Shown: positions 51,680-59,758 of the stretch, one piece after another
How positions within the stretch are numbered: the stretch's first letter is position 1
Layout of the letters: every line of letters starts with the position of its first letter
Assembly: GCF_001665625.1 (NCBI RefSeq)
Contig: NZ_LZSY01000171.1
Location: 38,855-102,854, forward strand
Direction of reading: 5' to 3'
DNA from: Mycolicibacterium peregrinum
GTDB lineage: Bacteria > Actinomycetota > Actinomycetes > Mycobacteriales > Mycobacteriaceae
Length of the DNA: 64,000 nt
Made by a program: the position numbers and the translations under genes
The notes under the pieces: generated by a model
Databases searched by the model: none
Told to the model about the DNA's origin: nothing
What the model saw: the letters and a program-made list of their open reading frames with translations, nothing else

Positions 51680-52854
51680 GCGAGGGCGTCCCGCTCCGCT
51701 CTCTGGCCACCACGGTATTCCTGCCGTCCGCGATCTTCGGGATCGGGCAGGGCGCCGGCGCACCCGTGATCGCACTTGTCGCACGGGATCTGGGCGCGTC
51801 AGTGGGAGTAGCCGGGTTCATCGTCGCGCTCGTCGGCCTCGGTGCGGTGTGCGGCGACCTGCCGGCCGGACGGATGGTCGCTCGGTTCGGTGAGCGCCGG
51901 TCCATCATCGTCGGGTCCTCGCTCGGTACCGCGGGAGTGCTGCTGTGCCTGATCGCCTGGAATCCACTGGTTCTCGGCATCGGCGTGTTGCTGACCGGGT
52001 TCTCCAGTGCGGTATGGGGTTTGGCGCGGCAGAGCTATCTGGCCGAGGCCGTGGGCATCGAGAGGCGGGCCCGCGCGATGGCCATGTTCGCCATGACGTG
52101 GCGGCTCGGCTATTTCATCGGGCCGCTCATCGGGGCCGCGGTGATCCTGGCCGTCGGGACCCACGGCGGCTTCCTCGTGCAGCTGGTCGGCATCGTGGTG
52201 TCGGGGTATCTGATGGCCCGACTGGCGGATCCGCCGCGCGCCGAGGGAGCGGTGCCCGGCGGGGCCCGACTCGCCGAGATCGTGCGCACACACCGCGCGC
52301 TGCTGGGGACCCTGGGCCTGGGCGCGCTGATGATGGGCGCGGCACGGTCGTCTCGGGATGCGGTGCTGCCGTTGTGGGCCGATCACATCGGGCTGAGTGC
52401 CGCGACCGCCTCGGTGGTGTTCGGCATCGGGGCACTGGCCGACCTGTTGTGCTCGTATCCGTCCGGGGTGGTGATGGACCGCTACGGGCGGCGGGCGATG
52501 GCGGTGCCTTCGCTCCTGGTGATCGGTGCGTCGCTGTTTGCACTGTCCTTCGCCGCCGGGGTGATCGGCATGACGGCCGTGGCGGTACTGATGGGTGTGG
52601 GCAACGGGCTCGGCAACGGCGTGATCATGACGCTGGGCGCGGATGTGGCGCCCACGACAACCCGGGCCGAGTTTCTGGCCGCCTGGCGGCTCATGCACGA
52701 CAGCGGGATGTTCCTCGGGCCGTTGGCGGTCGGTGGGGTGGCCGCGGTGGCGCCGCTGGGCGTGGCGGCCGCCGCCCTGGGCGCGGTGTCGTGCGCCGGG
52801 GCGGCGACCATGCACCGGTTCATCCCGAGGTTCTCGCCGCGGCCTATCCGTTGA
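51676..52854 (+). CDS. MFS transporter
   Basis: 392 aa with about twelve membrane spans. The MFS loop motif GDLPAGRMVARFGERRSI lies after helix 2 (about 55-72), and its second-half counterpart YPSGVVMDRYGRRAM at about 258. GTG overlaps the monooxygenase stop as GTGA, so it is the last gene of the operon. It may export a product or import a related substrate. A convergent hairpin follows. Confidence 0.87.
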   Translation: MSEGVPLRSLATTVFLPSAIFGIGQGAGAPVIALVARDLGASVGVAGFIVALVGLGAVCGDLPAGRMVARFGERRSIIVGSSLGTAGVLLCLIAWNPLVLGIGVLLTGFSSAVWGLARQSYLAEAVGIERRARAMAMFAMTWRLGYFIGPLIGAAVILAVGTHGGFLVQLVGIVVSGYLMARLADPPRAEGAVPGGARLAEIVRTHRALLGTLGLGALMMGAARSSRDAVLPLWADHIGLSAATASVVFGIGALADLLCSYPSGVVMDRYGRRAMAVPSLLVIGASLFALSFAAGVIGMTAVAVLMGVGNGLGNGVIMTLGADVAPTTTRAEFLAAWRLMHDSGMFLGPLAVGGVAAVAPLGVAAAALGAVSCAGAATMHRFIPRFSPRPIR

Positions 52855-52868
52855 AAATGCGCCGAGTG

Positions 52869-52912
52869 TGCGCTCAGATCGCGATTTCGTCGTCGAACGC
52901 GATCTGAGTGCA
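52869..52912. terminator. bidirectional hairpin between the MFS gene and the YajQ gene
   Basis: Arms of 15 bp with one G-T pair (52869-52883 and 52898-52912) around a 14-nt loop, between convergent stops at 52854 and 52928. No U-tract. Confidence 0.65.
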
Positions 52913-52927
52913 CCGTCGACGGCCTCG

Positions 52928-53419
52928 CTAGCGGTAGTTGACGAACTGCAATGCCACGTCGAGGTCGGAGCCCTTGAGCAGGGCGATGACGGCCTGCAGG
53001 TCGTCGCGCTTCTTCGAGCTGACCCGGATCTCGTCGCCCTGGATCTGCGCCTTGACGCCCTTGGGCCCCTCGTCGCGGATGATCTTGGTGATCTTCTTGG
53101 CCTGCTCGCTGGTGATGCCCTGTTTGATGTCGCCGGACACCCGGTAGGTCTTGCCGCTGGGTTGCGGGTCGCCGGCGTCGAAGGCCTTCATCGAGATGTC
53201 GCGGCGGACCAATTTCTCCTTGAACACGTCGACCGCCGCCTTGACGCGTTCCTCGGTGGAGCTGACCAGCTCGATGGACTCCTCGCCCTTCCAGGCGATG
53301 GTGGTGTCGGTGCCGCGGAAGTCGAAGCGGGTGGACAGTTCCTTGGCGGCCTGGTTGAGCGCGTTGTCGACCTCCTGCCGGTCGACCTTGCTGACGACGT
53401 CGAAGCTGGAATCCGCCAT
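52928..53419 (-). CDS. YajQ family nucleotide-binding protein
   Basis: 163 aa, the usual length of the family. The start MADSSFDVVSKVDRQEVDNALNQAAKEL and the FDFRGTDT and SSKKRDDLQAVIALLKGSDLDVALQFVNYR blocks match YajQ throughout. Characterised members bind cyclic di-GMP or other nucleotides and act in regulation; the mycobacterial orthologue is Rv0566c. Good Shine-Dalgarno (GAGGAGAGG) upstream of ATG. Divergent from the tRNA-Tyr promoter region. Confidence 0.93.
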   Translation of the reverse strand: MADSSFDVVSKVDRQEVDNALNQAAKELSTRFDFRGTDTTIAWKGEESIELVSSTEERVKAAVDVFKEKLVRRDISMKAFDAGDPQPSGKTYRVSGDIKQGITSEQAKKITKIIRDEGPKGVKAQIQGDEIRVSSKKRDDLQAVIALLKGSDLDVALQFVNYR

Positions 53420-53456
53420 TGGACGCCTCTCCTCTTCCCTCGGTGAATGCTGCCGC

Positions 53457-53666
53457 TTTGTAGCTTAGGTACATCCTCGTCGTACCTTGCTGTCCGCACC
53501 ACACGCGGGCTGTCGTAGCTACGCGGAATCGATGGCGATCGCGATGCATTTTGCGGCGGTCGAAGGCGATAGCCCGGGCGCCGACCGGTTGTGGCCCTCG
53601 TCGCACCTGGCCTGCCGGTTTGTAACTTGGGTAGGTCCTCGTTGTACCCTGCTATTCGCACCAAAC
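53457..53666 (+). repeat. imperfect direct repeat forming tandem promoter-like units
   Basis: Two 48-bp units (53457-53504 and 53619-53666) share about four fifths of their positions, including TTTGTA at the start and TACCTT/TACCCT (TANNNT) followed by TTCGCACCA or CCGCACCA. Offset 162 bp. Both lie upstream of tRNA-Tyr and may be duplicated promoters for it. Confidence 0.6.
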
Positions 53667-53690
53667 CGGAAACGGGGCGGGGCGAAACCA

Positions 53691-53773
53691 GGCAGATTGC
53701 CCGAGCGGCCAATGGGAGCGGACTGTAAATCCGTCGGCTTACGCCTACGCAGGTTCGAATCCTGCATCTGCCA
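53691..53773 (+). tRNA. tRNA-Tyr (anticodon GTA)
   Basis: A complete 83-nt class II tRNA. The acceptor stem pairs GGCAGAT with ATCTGCC, and the discriminator A is at 53773. The anticodon GTA is at 53725-53727 in loop CTGTAAA. A long variable arm follows (GTCGGCTTACGCCTAC region), and the T-arm has GGTTCGAATCC. No CCA is encoded beyond the first CCA-like letters. No intron. A Rho-independent terminator follows 7 nt later. Confidence 0.95.
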
Positions 53774-53780
53774 CCCTGAT

Positions 53781-53812
53781 CAGGCCCCCTTTCGAGGGGG
53801 CCTGTTTGGTTT
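53781..53812 (+). terminator. intrinsic terminator of tRNA-Tyr
   Basis: CAGGCCCCCT and AGGGGGCCTG (10-bp arms, loop TTCG), followed by the T-rich TTTGGTTTCT. It is the only hairpin in the window with a clear U-rich tail. Confidence 0.85.
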
Positions 53813-53839
53813 CTGTGACCCGGACGCGCAGGTCGGCAC

Positions 53840-54064
53840 CTATCGGTGCTCGTCGGACCCCTGGCACCCGCTCGCGGGGTCCGCTGCTTTCCGCTGACCG
53901 GCAACGTCGGCGGACCACCAGCCGAACCGATGGACTTCAAGGTGGTGGTCGGGTTCGCCATGCTCCTCGATCCACCGCAGCGCGGTGCGCTTGAGCCAGA
54001 ATCCAGCAATCGGCATCACACCACCGTCAGGGCGGTGCAGGAACACATACCATCCAATTTTCAT
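53840..54064 (-). CDS. small hypothetical protein (74 aa)
   Basis: 74 aa beginning MKIGWYVFLHRPDGGVMPIAGFWLKR. It reads like a compact soluble domain, rich in Trp, His and Arg, with no signal peptide. A G-rich stretch (GGGGGTCC) precedes the ATG. It is antisense to nothing known, and the other strand has only a weak overlapping frame. Real but uncharacterised is the best judgement; it could also be a chance frame. Confidence 0.5.
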   Translation of the reverse strand: MKIGWYVFLHRPDGGVMPIAGFWLKRTALRWIEEHGEPDHHLEVHRFGWWSADVAGQRKAADPASGCQGSDEHR

Positions 54065-54343
54065 CGGACCCCCGGGTGCCGACGACTAGTAAGCGAGCCG
54101 AACTATATTTTCGCGCGCCAGTACCGCTTCTCGTCAAATCGTGACGCAAGTACTGCGCCGCGCAACACTGTCGAACACCGGTGAATCGGTCGTTACGCAG
54201 GAAAGATCTGGAAAACCCGCAAGCCTGTGATTCCCGGCAGTCCGCGGATGTAAACGGGCCGTATTGCTGCACGCGGCCTACCAACCGATCGCGGTGTAGT
54301 CAGGACAAATAAAGCACTCGACAGCATGGGCAGAATCGACGTC
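54065..54343. promoter_or_regulatory. region upstream of rtcB
   Basis: 279 bp without a gene. A CGTCA-N5-TGACG inverted repeat lies at 54132-54146, loosely like the palindromes at 19340-19633. Otherwise nothing is recognised. Confidence 0.4.
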
Positions 54344-55552
54344 ATGACTACGCATCGCGTCGTCGACCACAAGCTGTTGAACTTCGCCAGCCACATCGAC
54401 GACAACACCATCGAGCAGGCGAAGCAGACCGCGTCGATGCCGTTCGTGCATCCTCATGTCGCCTTGATGCCGGATGCCCACAGCGGCAAGGGGTCGGCTG
54501 TCGGCACGGTCATCCCGACCATCGACGCCGTGATCCCTGCGGCCGTCGGTGTCGACATCGGCTGCGGAATGATCGCGGCCCGCACCGAATTCACCGCTGC
54601 CGACATCCGGGGCCGTGATCTGGCGGCGCTGCGCACGGCGATCGAGACGGCGATACCGCTGTCACCGGGCAACTACAACGACACGCTCGCGCGGTTCCCG
54701 TTCACCGCGGGCCGCATCACCGACCTCGAACACCTGGCCAAGGACGGCGGGATCGATTTGTCGCATTCGCCCAAGTGGCGCGAGCAGCTCGGCTCTCTCG
54801 GCGGCGGCAATCACTTCATCGAACTGTGCCTGGACCAGGCCGACCGGGTGTGGCTGTTCCTGCATTCGGGCTCCCGTGGCGTCGGGAACAAGATCGCGCA
54901 GAAGCACATCAGGATTGCGCAGAAGCTCATGAAGCGCTGGTGGATCGACCTGCCCAATCCCGATCTGGCCTACCTTCCCCAGGGCACCCCGGAGTTCGGC
55001 GATTATCTGCGGGATCTCAACTGGGCGCAGCGGTTCGCGCTCGAGAACCGCGCTGAGATGATGGACCGCTACATGTGGGTGTTCGCCGCGTGGATGGGCT
55101 ATGCCCATCTGGATCGGCCGAAGACGGCAGGGGATTTCGAGGTCGAGCGGATCAACACCCATCACAACTACACCCGCAAGGAGCACCACGGTGGCCGCGA
55201 GGTGTGGTTGACCCGCAAGGGTGCGATCGATGCGCACAGCGGGGTCATGGGCCTGATCCCGGGCAGCATGGGGACCCGGTCGTATGTGGTGCGCGGCAAG
55301 GGAAATGCCGCCGGGTTGTGCTCAGCTCCGCACGGCGCGGGCCGGCGGTTCTCCCGGAACGAGGCACGTCGCCGTTTCACGGCGGACGATCTCGCGCAGC
55401 GGATGCAGGGCATCGAGTACCGGCACGGCGAGCAGTGGGTCGATGAGATCCCCGACGCGTACAAGGACATCGACGTGGTGATGGCTGACGCCGCGAGCCT
55501 GATCGAGATCGAACACGAGCTCCGTCAGGTGCTCAACGTGAAGGGCACGTAG
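54344..55552 (+). CDS. rtcB: RtcB RNA ligase
   Basis: 402 aa. It joins 2',3'-cyclic-phosphate or 3'-phosphate ends to 5'-OH RNA using GTP and Mn. The metal-site motifs are MPDAHSGKG (Asp44, His46), VGVDIGCGM (Cys74), LGGGNHFIEL, and SGSRGVG. The guanylylated His lies in CSAPHGAGR. The chosen ATG 54344 starts close to the HRVVDHKLLNF motif; ATG 54326 would add six residues. No archease gene is adjacent. Likely role: repair of broken tRNAs or mRNAs. It is 570 nt from tRNA-Tyr, which has no intron. Confidence 0.92.
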   Translation: MTTHRVVDHKLLNFASHIDDNTIEQAKQTASMPFVHPHVALMPDAHSGKGSAVGTVIPTIDAVIPAAVGVDIGCGMIAARTEFTAADIRGRDLAALRTAIETAIPLSPGNYNDTLARFPFTAGRITDLEHLAKDGGIDLSHSPKWREQLGSLGGGNHFIELCLDQADRVWLFLHSGSRGVGNKIAQKHIRIAQKLMKRWWIDLPNPDLAYLPQGTPEFGDYLRDLNWAQRFALENRAEMMDRYMWVFAAWMGYAHLDRPKTAGDFEVERINTHHNYTRKEHHGGREVWLTRKGAIDAHSGVMGLIPGSMGTRSYVVRGKGNAAGLCSAPHGAGRRFSRNEARRRFTADDLAQRMQGIEYRHGEQWVDEIPDAYKDIDVVMADAASLIEIEHELRQVLNVKGT

Positions 55553-55565
55553 GTCGTGTCAGGTC

Positions 55566-56711
55566 CTAGGCCGGCAGCAGGCACAACTGGACCATGGCCA
55601 GCGAGCGTGGGCTGCGCAAGCTGATACCGGTGGCCTCCTCGAACCGGCGGATCCGGTTCATCACGGTGTTGCGGTGGCAGTAGAGCGCCGAGGCGGTGTC
55701 GGAAACGGAACCGCTCCCGGCGAACACCTGGATCGTCTCGACGATCAGCTCGCAGTCGTGAACCTCGTCGAGCGGGCCGAGAACGTAGCCACGTAGGTCC
55801 TCGATGACCTGTGACAGCTGGGTTATCGACAGCTGGGCCCATGATCCGCGCAAGGTGGTCGCCGTACGGTCCAGGTCGACCAGCATCCGGACGATCGCGG
55901 CGGCTCGGTGTACCTCGGAGAGCCGTACCGACCTGGGTGCGACGGCTCCTTCGAGGTCTGCAAGCAGGTCGGCAACCACCGACTCGTCGTCGGCCCAGCG
56001 GCCGTCGGCGGCCACCAGGATGAGCGTCACCCCGTGATCGACGTAGTCCAGCGCCGTCAGGTGTCGGGTGAGCAGGCGCCGGGTGACGGTACGTCCGGCG
56101 TCCTCCCCGGGAGTCCCGATCACCCAATAGGTGGCCGATTCGTCCAGACCCAGGATCTGAGCGGCGCGTCGGACGGTCGCCGGTGCGGGCTCGCCGGAGA
56201 AAAGTTCGGACAGACTGTGCTGTTGCTCGAGGGTGCTGGTTCTTGCCATCGCCAGCCGTTGGTCCAGATAGCCGCTCTGCACCCTGATCGCGAAGTCGTC
56301 GACGGCCTGCCAGAGTACGTCGACGTGCAGCGCCAATACGGCCATGTCTTCGTCACCGGCAAGTTTGAGCAGCGCTGACCAGGCGACGAGGAAATCGGTA
56401 CGCACTGCCGCGGTGAGATTCTCCAGGGCGATGCCCTGGGTGGCTCGCAATGCCCCGACCGCGGTGGGGAACTCGGCCAGCTCGGCGCTCATCGGTCGTT
56501 CCAGCAGGACCGACAGCAGGTAGCGAAAGGCCAGGCGCGCAGCGCCGAGCAGGTCGTCTTCTTCAGGCACGCTGTCGTAGAACCGCGCACCCCGGTCGAT
56601 CTGCATCAGGTATTCGGCCGCGAGATCGTCGTCCAGATTGTCGAGCTGCTGGAGCAGCCAGCGCCAGCGAAGCCGGGTGTCTTCGCGGCGGTCGGACAGA
56701 TTGCGCATCAT
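55566..56711 (-). CDS. PucR-family regulator, divergent copy
   Basis: 381 aa. The C-terminal HTH_30 (PucR-type) motif is ETIQVFAGSGSVSDTASALYCHRNTVMNRIRRFEEATGISLRSPRSLAMVQLCL. The N-terminal two-thirds is a helical ligand-sensing region with the GGDEF-like fold of this family (TLILVAADGRWADDESV). ATG 56711 (double ATG) has TAGCCT about 5 nt upstream, so the mRNA is probably leaderless. It is clearly homologous to the protein at 61297, which ends the adjacent operon. It is divergent from the dihydropyrimidinase gene and likely controls it. Confidence 0.85.
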   Translation of the reverse strand: MMRNLSDRREDTRLRWRWLLQQLDNLDDDLAAEYLMQIDRGARFYDSVPEEDDLLGAARLAFRYLLSVLLERPMSAELAEFPTAVGALRATQGIALENLTAAVRTDFLVAWSALLKLAGDEDMAVLALHVDVLWQAVDDFAIRVQSGYLDQRLAMARTSTLEQQHSLSELFSGEPAPATVRRAAQILGLDESATYWVIGTPGEDAGRTVTRRLLTRHLTALDYVDHGVTLILVAADGRWADDESVVADLLADLEGAVAPRSVRLSEVHRAAAIVRMLVDLDRTATTLRGSWAQLSITQLSQVIEDLRGYVLGPLDEVHDCELIVETIQVFAGSGSVSDTASALYCHRNTVMNRIRRFEEATGISLRSPRSLAMVQLCLLPA

Positions 56712-56862
56712 CGGGCAGGCTACTGCAGACCAGACGGGTTTGTAGGGTGAGCGATCTGATCTGTTCCCGGACGAGATTGCGCCCCGGTGCCCAATTCGGG
56801 GCCCGAAACCCGGGTGGATACGGCGCTCGGGTGTGCGTGTGCACAATTTGTGCGGGCCAATA

Positions 56863-56908
56863 CGTTGCACGGCGGCTATGGGCCGGATCACGTTGGCAGC
56901 CATACGAT
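56863..56908 (+). promoter_or_regulatory. conserved promoter block of the dihydropyrimidinase operon
   Basis: CGTTGCACGGCGGCTATGGG (56863-56882) and GCAGCCATA (56896-56904) recur, with two differences in the first, at 62489-62518. TACGAT (56903-56908) is a -10 candidate 8 nt before the ATG at 56917. Confidence 0.6.
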
Positions 56909-56916
56909 CTCTTGCC

Positions 56917-58335
56917 ATGACCACGACGTACATCCGCGGCGGCACCGTCGTTTCCCCCACCGGCTGTCAGGCGCTCGACGTGCTCATCGACGGCGAGCGC
57001 ATCGCCGCCCTGGTCGATCCGGCGCTGGCTCTGTTCGGCGATCCCGATCAGACCTTCGACCGGGTCCTGGATGCCTCGGGCCGCTACGTCATTCCTGGCG
57101 GCGTCGACGCCCACACCCACATGGAGATGCCTTTCGGCGGCACTGTCGCCTCCGACACCTTCGAGACCGGCACCCGCGCGGCCGCCCACGGCGGCACCAC
57201 CACGATCATCGACTTCGCGATCCAGCGACACGGTGAGCGGGTTCAGGACACCTTGGCTGCCTGGCACAACAAGGCCGCGGGCAACTGCGCGATCGACTAC
57301 GGCTTCCACCAGATCCTGGGCGGGGTGGACGCCGATGCCCTCAAGGCGATGGACGAGCTGGTTGCCGAGGGCGTGACGAGCTTCAAGTTGTTCATGGCCT
57401 ACCCGGGGGTCTACTACTCCGACGACGGTCAGATCCTGCGGGCCATGCAGCAGTGTGCGAGCAACGGTGCGCTGACGATGATGCATGCCGAGAACGGCAT
57501 CGCCATCGATCAGCTGGTGGCCCAGCACATCGAACGCGGCGAAACCTCGCCCTACTACCACGGGGTATCGCGGCCGTGGGAGCTGGAAGAGGAGGCCACC
57601 CACCGCGCCATCATGCTGGCGAAGGTCACCGGCGCACCGCTGTATGTGGTCCACGTTTCGGCCAAGCAGGCGATGGAGCAGATCGCCACCGCTCGCGGCC
57701 GCGGCGCCAACGTGTTCGCCGAGACCTGCCCGCAGTACCTGTACCTGTCGCTGGAGGAGCAGCTGGGTGCCGCCGGGTTCGAGGGCGCCAAGTGGGTGTG
57801 TTCGACGCCGTTGCGTTCCCGCGAGGAGCGTCATCAGGACGAGCTGTGGCGCTACATCCGTACCGGCGACGTGGCGACGGTGTCCACCGACCATTGTCCG
57901 TTCTGTTTCAAGGGGCAGAAGGAGATGGGCATTGACGACTTCTCCAAGATCCCCAACGGCATGGCCGGTGTGGAACATCGCATCGACCTGATGTACCAGG
58001 GCGTGGTCAACGGCAACCTGAGCTTGGAGCGCTGGGTCGACGTGTGTGCGACCACCCCGGCGCGGATGTTCGGGCTGTATCCGCGTAAGGGAATCATCTC
58101 GCCCGGCGCAGATGCGGACATCGTGATCTATGACCCCGAGGCGCACACCTCGATCGGCTTCGACAAGACCCACCACTCGAACCTCGACCACTCCACCTGG
58201 GAGGGCTTCGAGATCGACGGCGGCGTCAAGACCGTGCTCTCGCGTGGCACCGTCGTCGTCGACCGTGACCAGTACCTGGGGCGGAAAGGCCACGGCAGCT
58301 ACCTCAAACGCGGGCTGTCGCAATACCTGATCTGA
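56917..58335 (+). CDS. hydA: dihydropyrimidinase / hydantoinase
   Basis: 472 aa cyclic amidohydrolase. Metal-site residues: His66 and His68 (DAHTH), carboxylated Lys157 (SFKLFMAYPG), His190 (MMHAENG), His246 (VVHVSAK) and Asp325 (STDHCPF). It hydrolyses dihydropyrimidines or 5-substituted hydantoins to N-carbamoyl amino acids in the cytosol. ATG 56917 was chosen because the beta-strand TTTYIRGGTVVSP follows. The frame is open from 56833, but the promoter block lies inside that longer reading. First gene of a five-gene run. Confidence 0.9.
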   Translation: MTTTYIRGGTVVSPTGCQALDVLIDGERIAALVDPALALFGDPDQTFDRVLDASGRYVIPGGVDAHTHMEMPFGGTVASDTFETGTRAAAHGGTTTIIDFAIQRHGERVQDTLAAWHNKAAGNCAIDYGFHQILGGVDADALKAMDELVAEGVTSFKLFMAYPGVYYSDDGQILRAMQQCASNGALTMMHAENGIAIDQLVAQHIERGETSPYYHGVSRPWELEEEATHRAIMLAKVTGAPLYVVHVSAKQAMEQIATARGRGANVFAETCPQYLYLSLEEQLGAAGFEGAKWVCSTPLRSREERHQDELWRYIRTGDVATVSTDHCPFCFKGQKEMGIDDFSKIPNGMAGVEHRIDLMYQGVVNGNLSLERWVDVCATTPARMFGLYPRKGIISPGADADIVIYDPEAHTSIGFDKTHHSNLDHSTWEGFEIDGGVKTVLSRGTVVVDRDQYLGRKGHGSYLKRGLSQYLI

Positions 58336-58403
58336 CCTGAAACGGCCCACCGTCAAGCGTCGCCGGAGGCTGCGACGTTCATTCAACGTGCCTGGAGGAA
58401 ACC

Positions 58404-59726
58404 TTGACCGCACAACACAGCAACACCGAATTGCGCATTCGTCTCGACGCCGGCCGCGACCGCGAGTTCCTCGACTCCTGGGCAGAATTGGCCGTCATCG
58501 GTGAGACCCCGGCCGGCGGTGTGGAACGTCAGGCCGCCACCGCCGAGGACGGGCAGATGCGGGACTGGTTCTCGCAGTGGCTGCGTCAGCGCGGATTCAC
58601 CGTGGAAGTGGATCGGGTCGGAAACCTGTTCGGCCTGCTGGAGTTTCAGCCAGGGGCGCCCTACGTCCTGGTCGGATCACACCTCGACAGCCAGCCCCGC
58701 GGCGGCAAGTTCGATGGCGCCTACGGAGTTTTCGCCGGGGCGACCGCCGCCGACCGGATCCGCCGCCAAGCTGCCGAATCCGGTGTGACGCCGATCTACA
58801 ACGTCGCCGTGGTGGACTGGTTCAACGAAGAAGGCTCGCGGTTCAAGCCGTCCCTGATGGGCAGTGCCGTGTTCACCGGCGCAGCGGATCTCGAAGACAC
58901 GCTCAACATCACCGATCAGGACGGCGTCACCGTCCGCGACGCCCTCACCGCCATCGACAGCATCGGGAAAACGGATGTGTTCCCGGACGGTGACGTCACC
59001 CGGCGGCTGGCTGCCTACGCCGAGATTCATATCGAGCAGGGCCGCGAACTGGAGAAGCACAACGTGTCCATCGGGTTGGTGGACCGCACCTGGGCCGCCA
59101 ACAAGTACGAATTGAATGTCGTTGGCGCTCAAGGGCACACCGGAGCGACGGCGATAGACGACCGTCAGGATGCGCTGCTCGGCGCGGCGCTGATCGTGGT
59201 GGCGCTACGCGACATCGCCGACGAGTTCGGCGAGGAGCTGCATACCAGCTGCGGGCAGTTGACCGTGCTGCCCAACTCTCCGGTGGTCGTACCGCGCGAG
59301 GTCCACATGCACCTGGACCTGCGTTCTGACAACGACGAGTTGCTCGCCGCCGCCGACGCCGCGCTGCGAAAGCGCATCGCCGAGGCCGAGATCCGCGCCA
59401 AGGTCAAGGTGGAGCACCGCAAGGCCCACGTCTGGCCCGGCCACCACTACCAGCCGGAAGGGGTGGAGTTGGCCCGCACCGTCGCCGATGACCTCGGCAT
59501 GTCGAGCATGCTCGTGCAGACCCGCGCCGGCCACGACTCGACCAACATGAAGGAGATCGTTCCTTCGGTGATGCTGTTCGTTCCCAGCGTGGAAGGCATC
59601 TCGCACGCTGAGGCCGAATTCACCTCGGACGAAGACCTTTGCACGGGTGTGGATCTGCTCACCGAGACGCTGGCCCGCATGCTCGACGGCGCCTTGGACT
59701 CAGCCACTGCCAACCGCGTCCGCTGA
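58404..59726 (+). CDS. Zn-dependent N-carbamoyl amino acid / ureidopropionate amidohydrolase (M20)
   Basis: 440 aa. The two-metal centre residues are His93/Asp95 (GSHLDSQP), Asp105 (GKFDGAYG), Glu142/Glu143 (NEEGSRF) and His209 (IHIEQG), plus a later His in EGISHAEAE. This is the L-carbamoylase/allantoate amidohydrolase family. It removes the carbamoyl group from the dihydropyrimidinase product. The start is TTG 58404, which has GGAGG 7 nt upstream, and it begins the family-length protein. 68 bp follow the previous stop. Confidence 0.9.
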   Translation: MTAQHSNTELRIRLDAGRDREFLDSWAELAVIGETPAGGVERQAATAEDGQMRDWFSQWLRQRGFTVEVDRVGNLFGLLEFQPGAPYVLVGSHLDSQPRGGKFDGAYGVFAGATAADRIRRQAAESGVTPIYNVAVVDWFNEEGSRFKPSLMGSAVFTGAADLEDTLNITDQDGVTVRDALTAIDSIGKTDVFPDGDVTRRLAAYAEIHIEQGRELEKHNVSIGLVDRTWAANKYELNVVGAQGHTGATAIDDRQDALLGAALIVVALRDIADEFGEELHTSCGQLTVLPNSPVVVPREVHMHLDLRSDNDELLAAADAALRKRIAEAEIRAKVKVEHRKAHVWPGHHYQPEGVELARTVADDLGMSSMLVQTRAGHDSTNMKEIVPSVMLFVPSVEGISHAEAEFTSDEDLCTGVDLLTETLARMLDGALDSATANRVR

Positions 59727-59758
59727 CGCGCAACCACAACCACGAATAGGAGACCAAC

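Noticed and set aside
53457..53504. Second tRNA gene or tRNA remnant
   Set aside because: No cloverleaf can be drawn; the unit matches only the promoter-like part of the second copy.
56712..56960. Longer start for the divergent PucR regulator
   Set aside because: It would cover the dihydropyrimidinase promoter block and start codon; a double ATG with a -10 box is at 56711.
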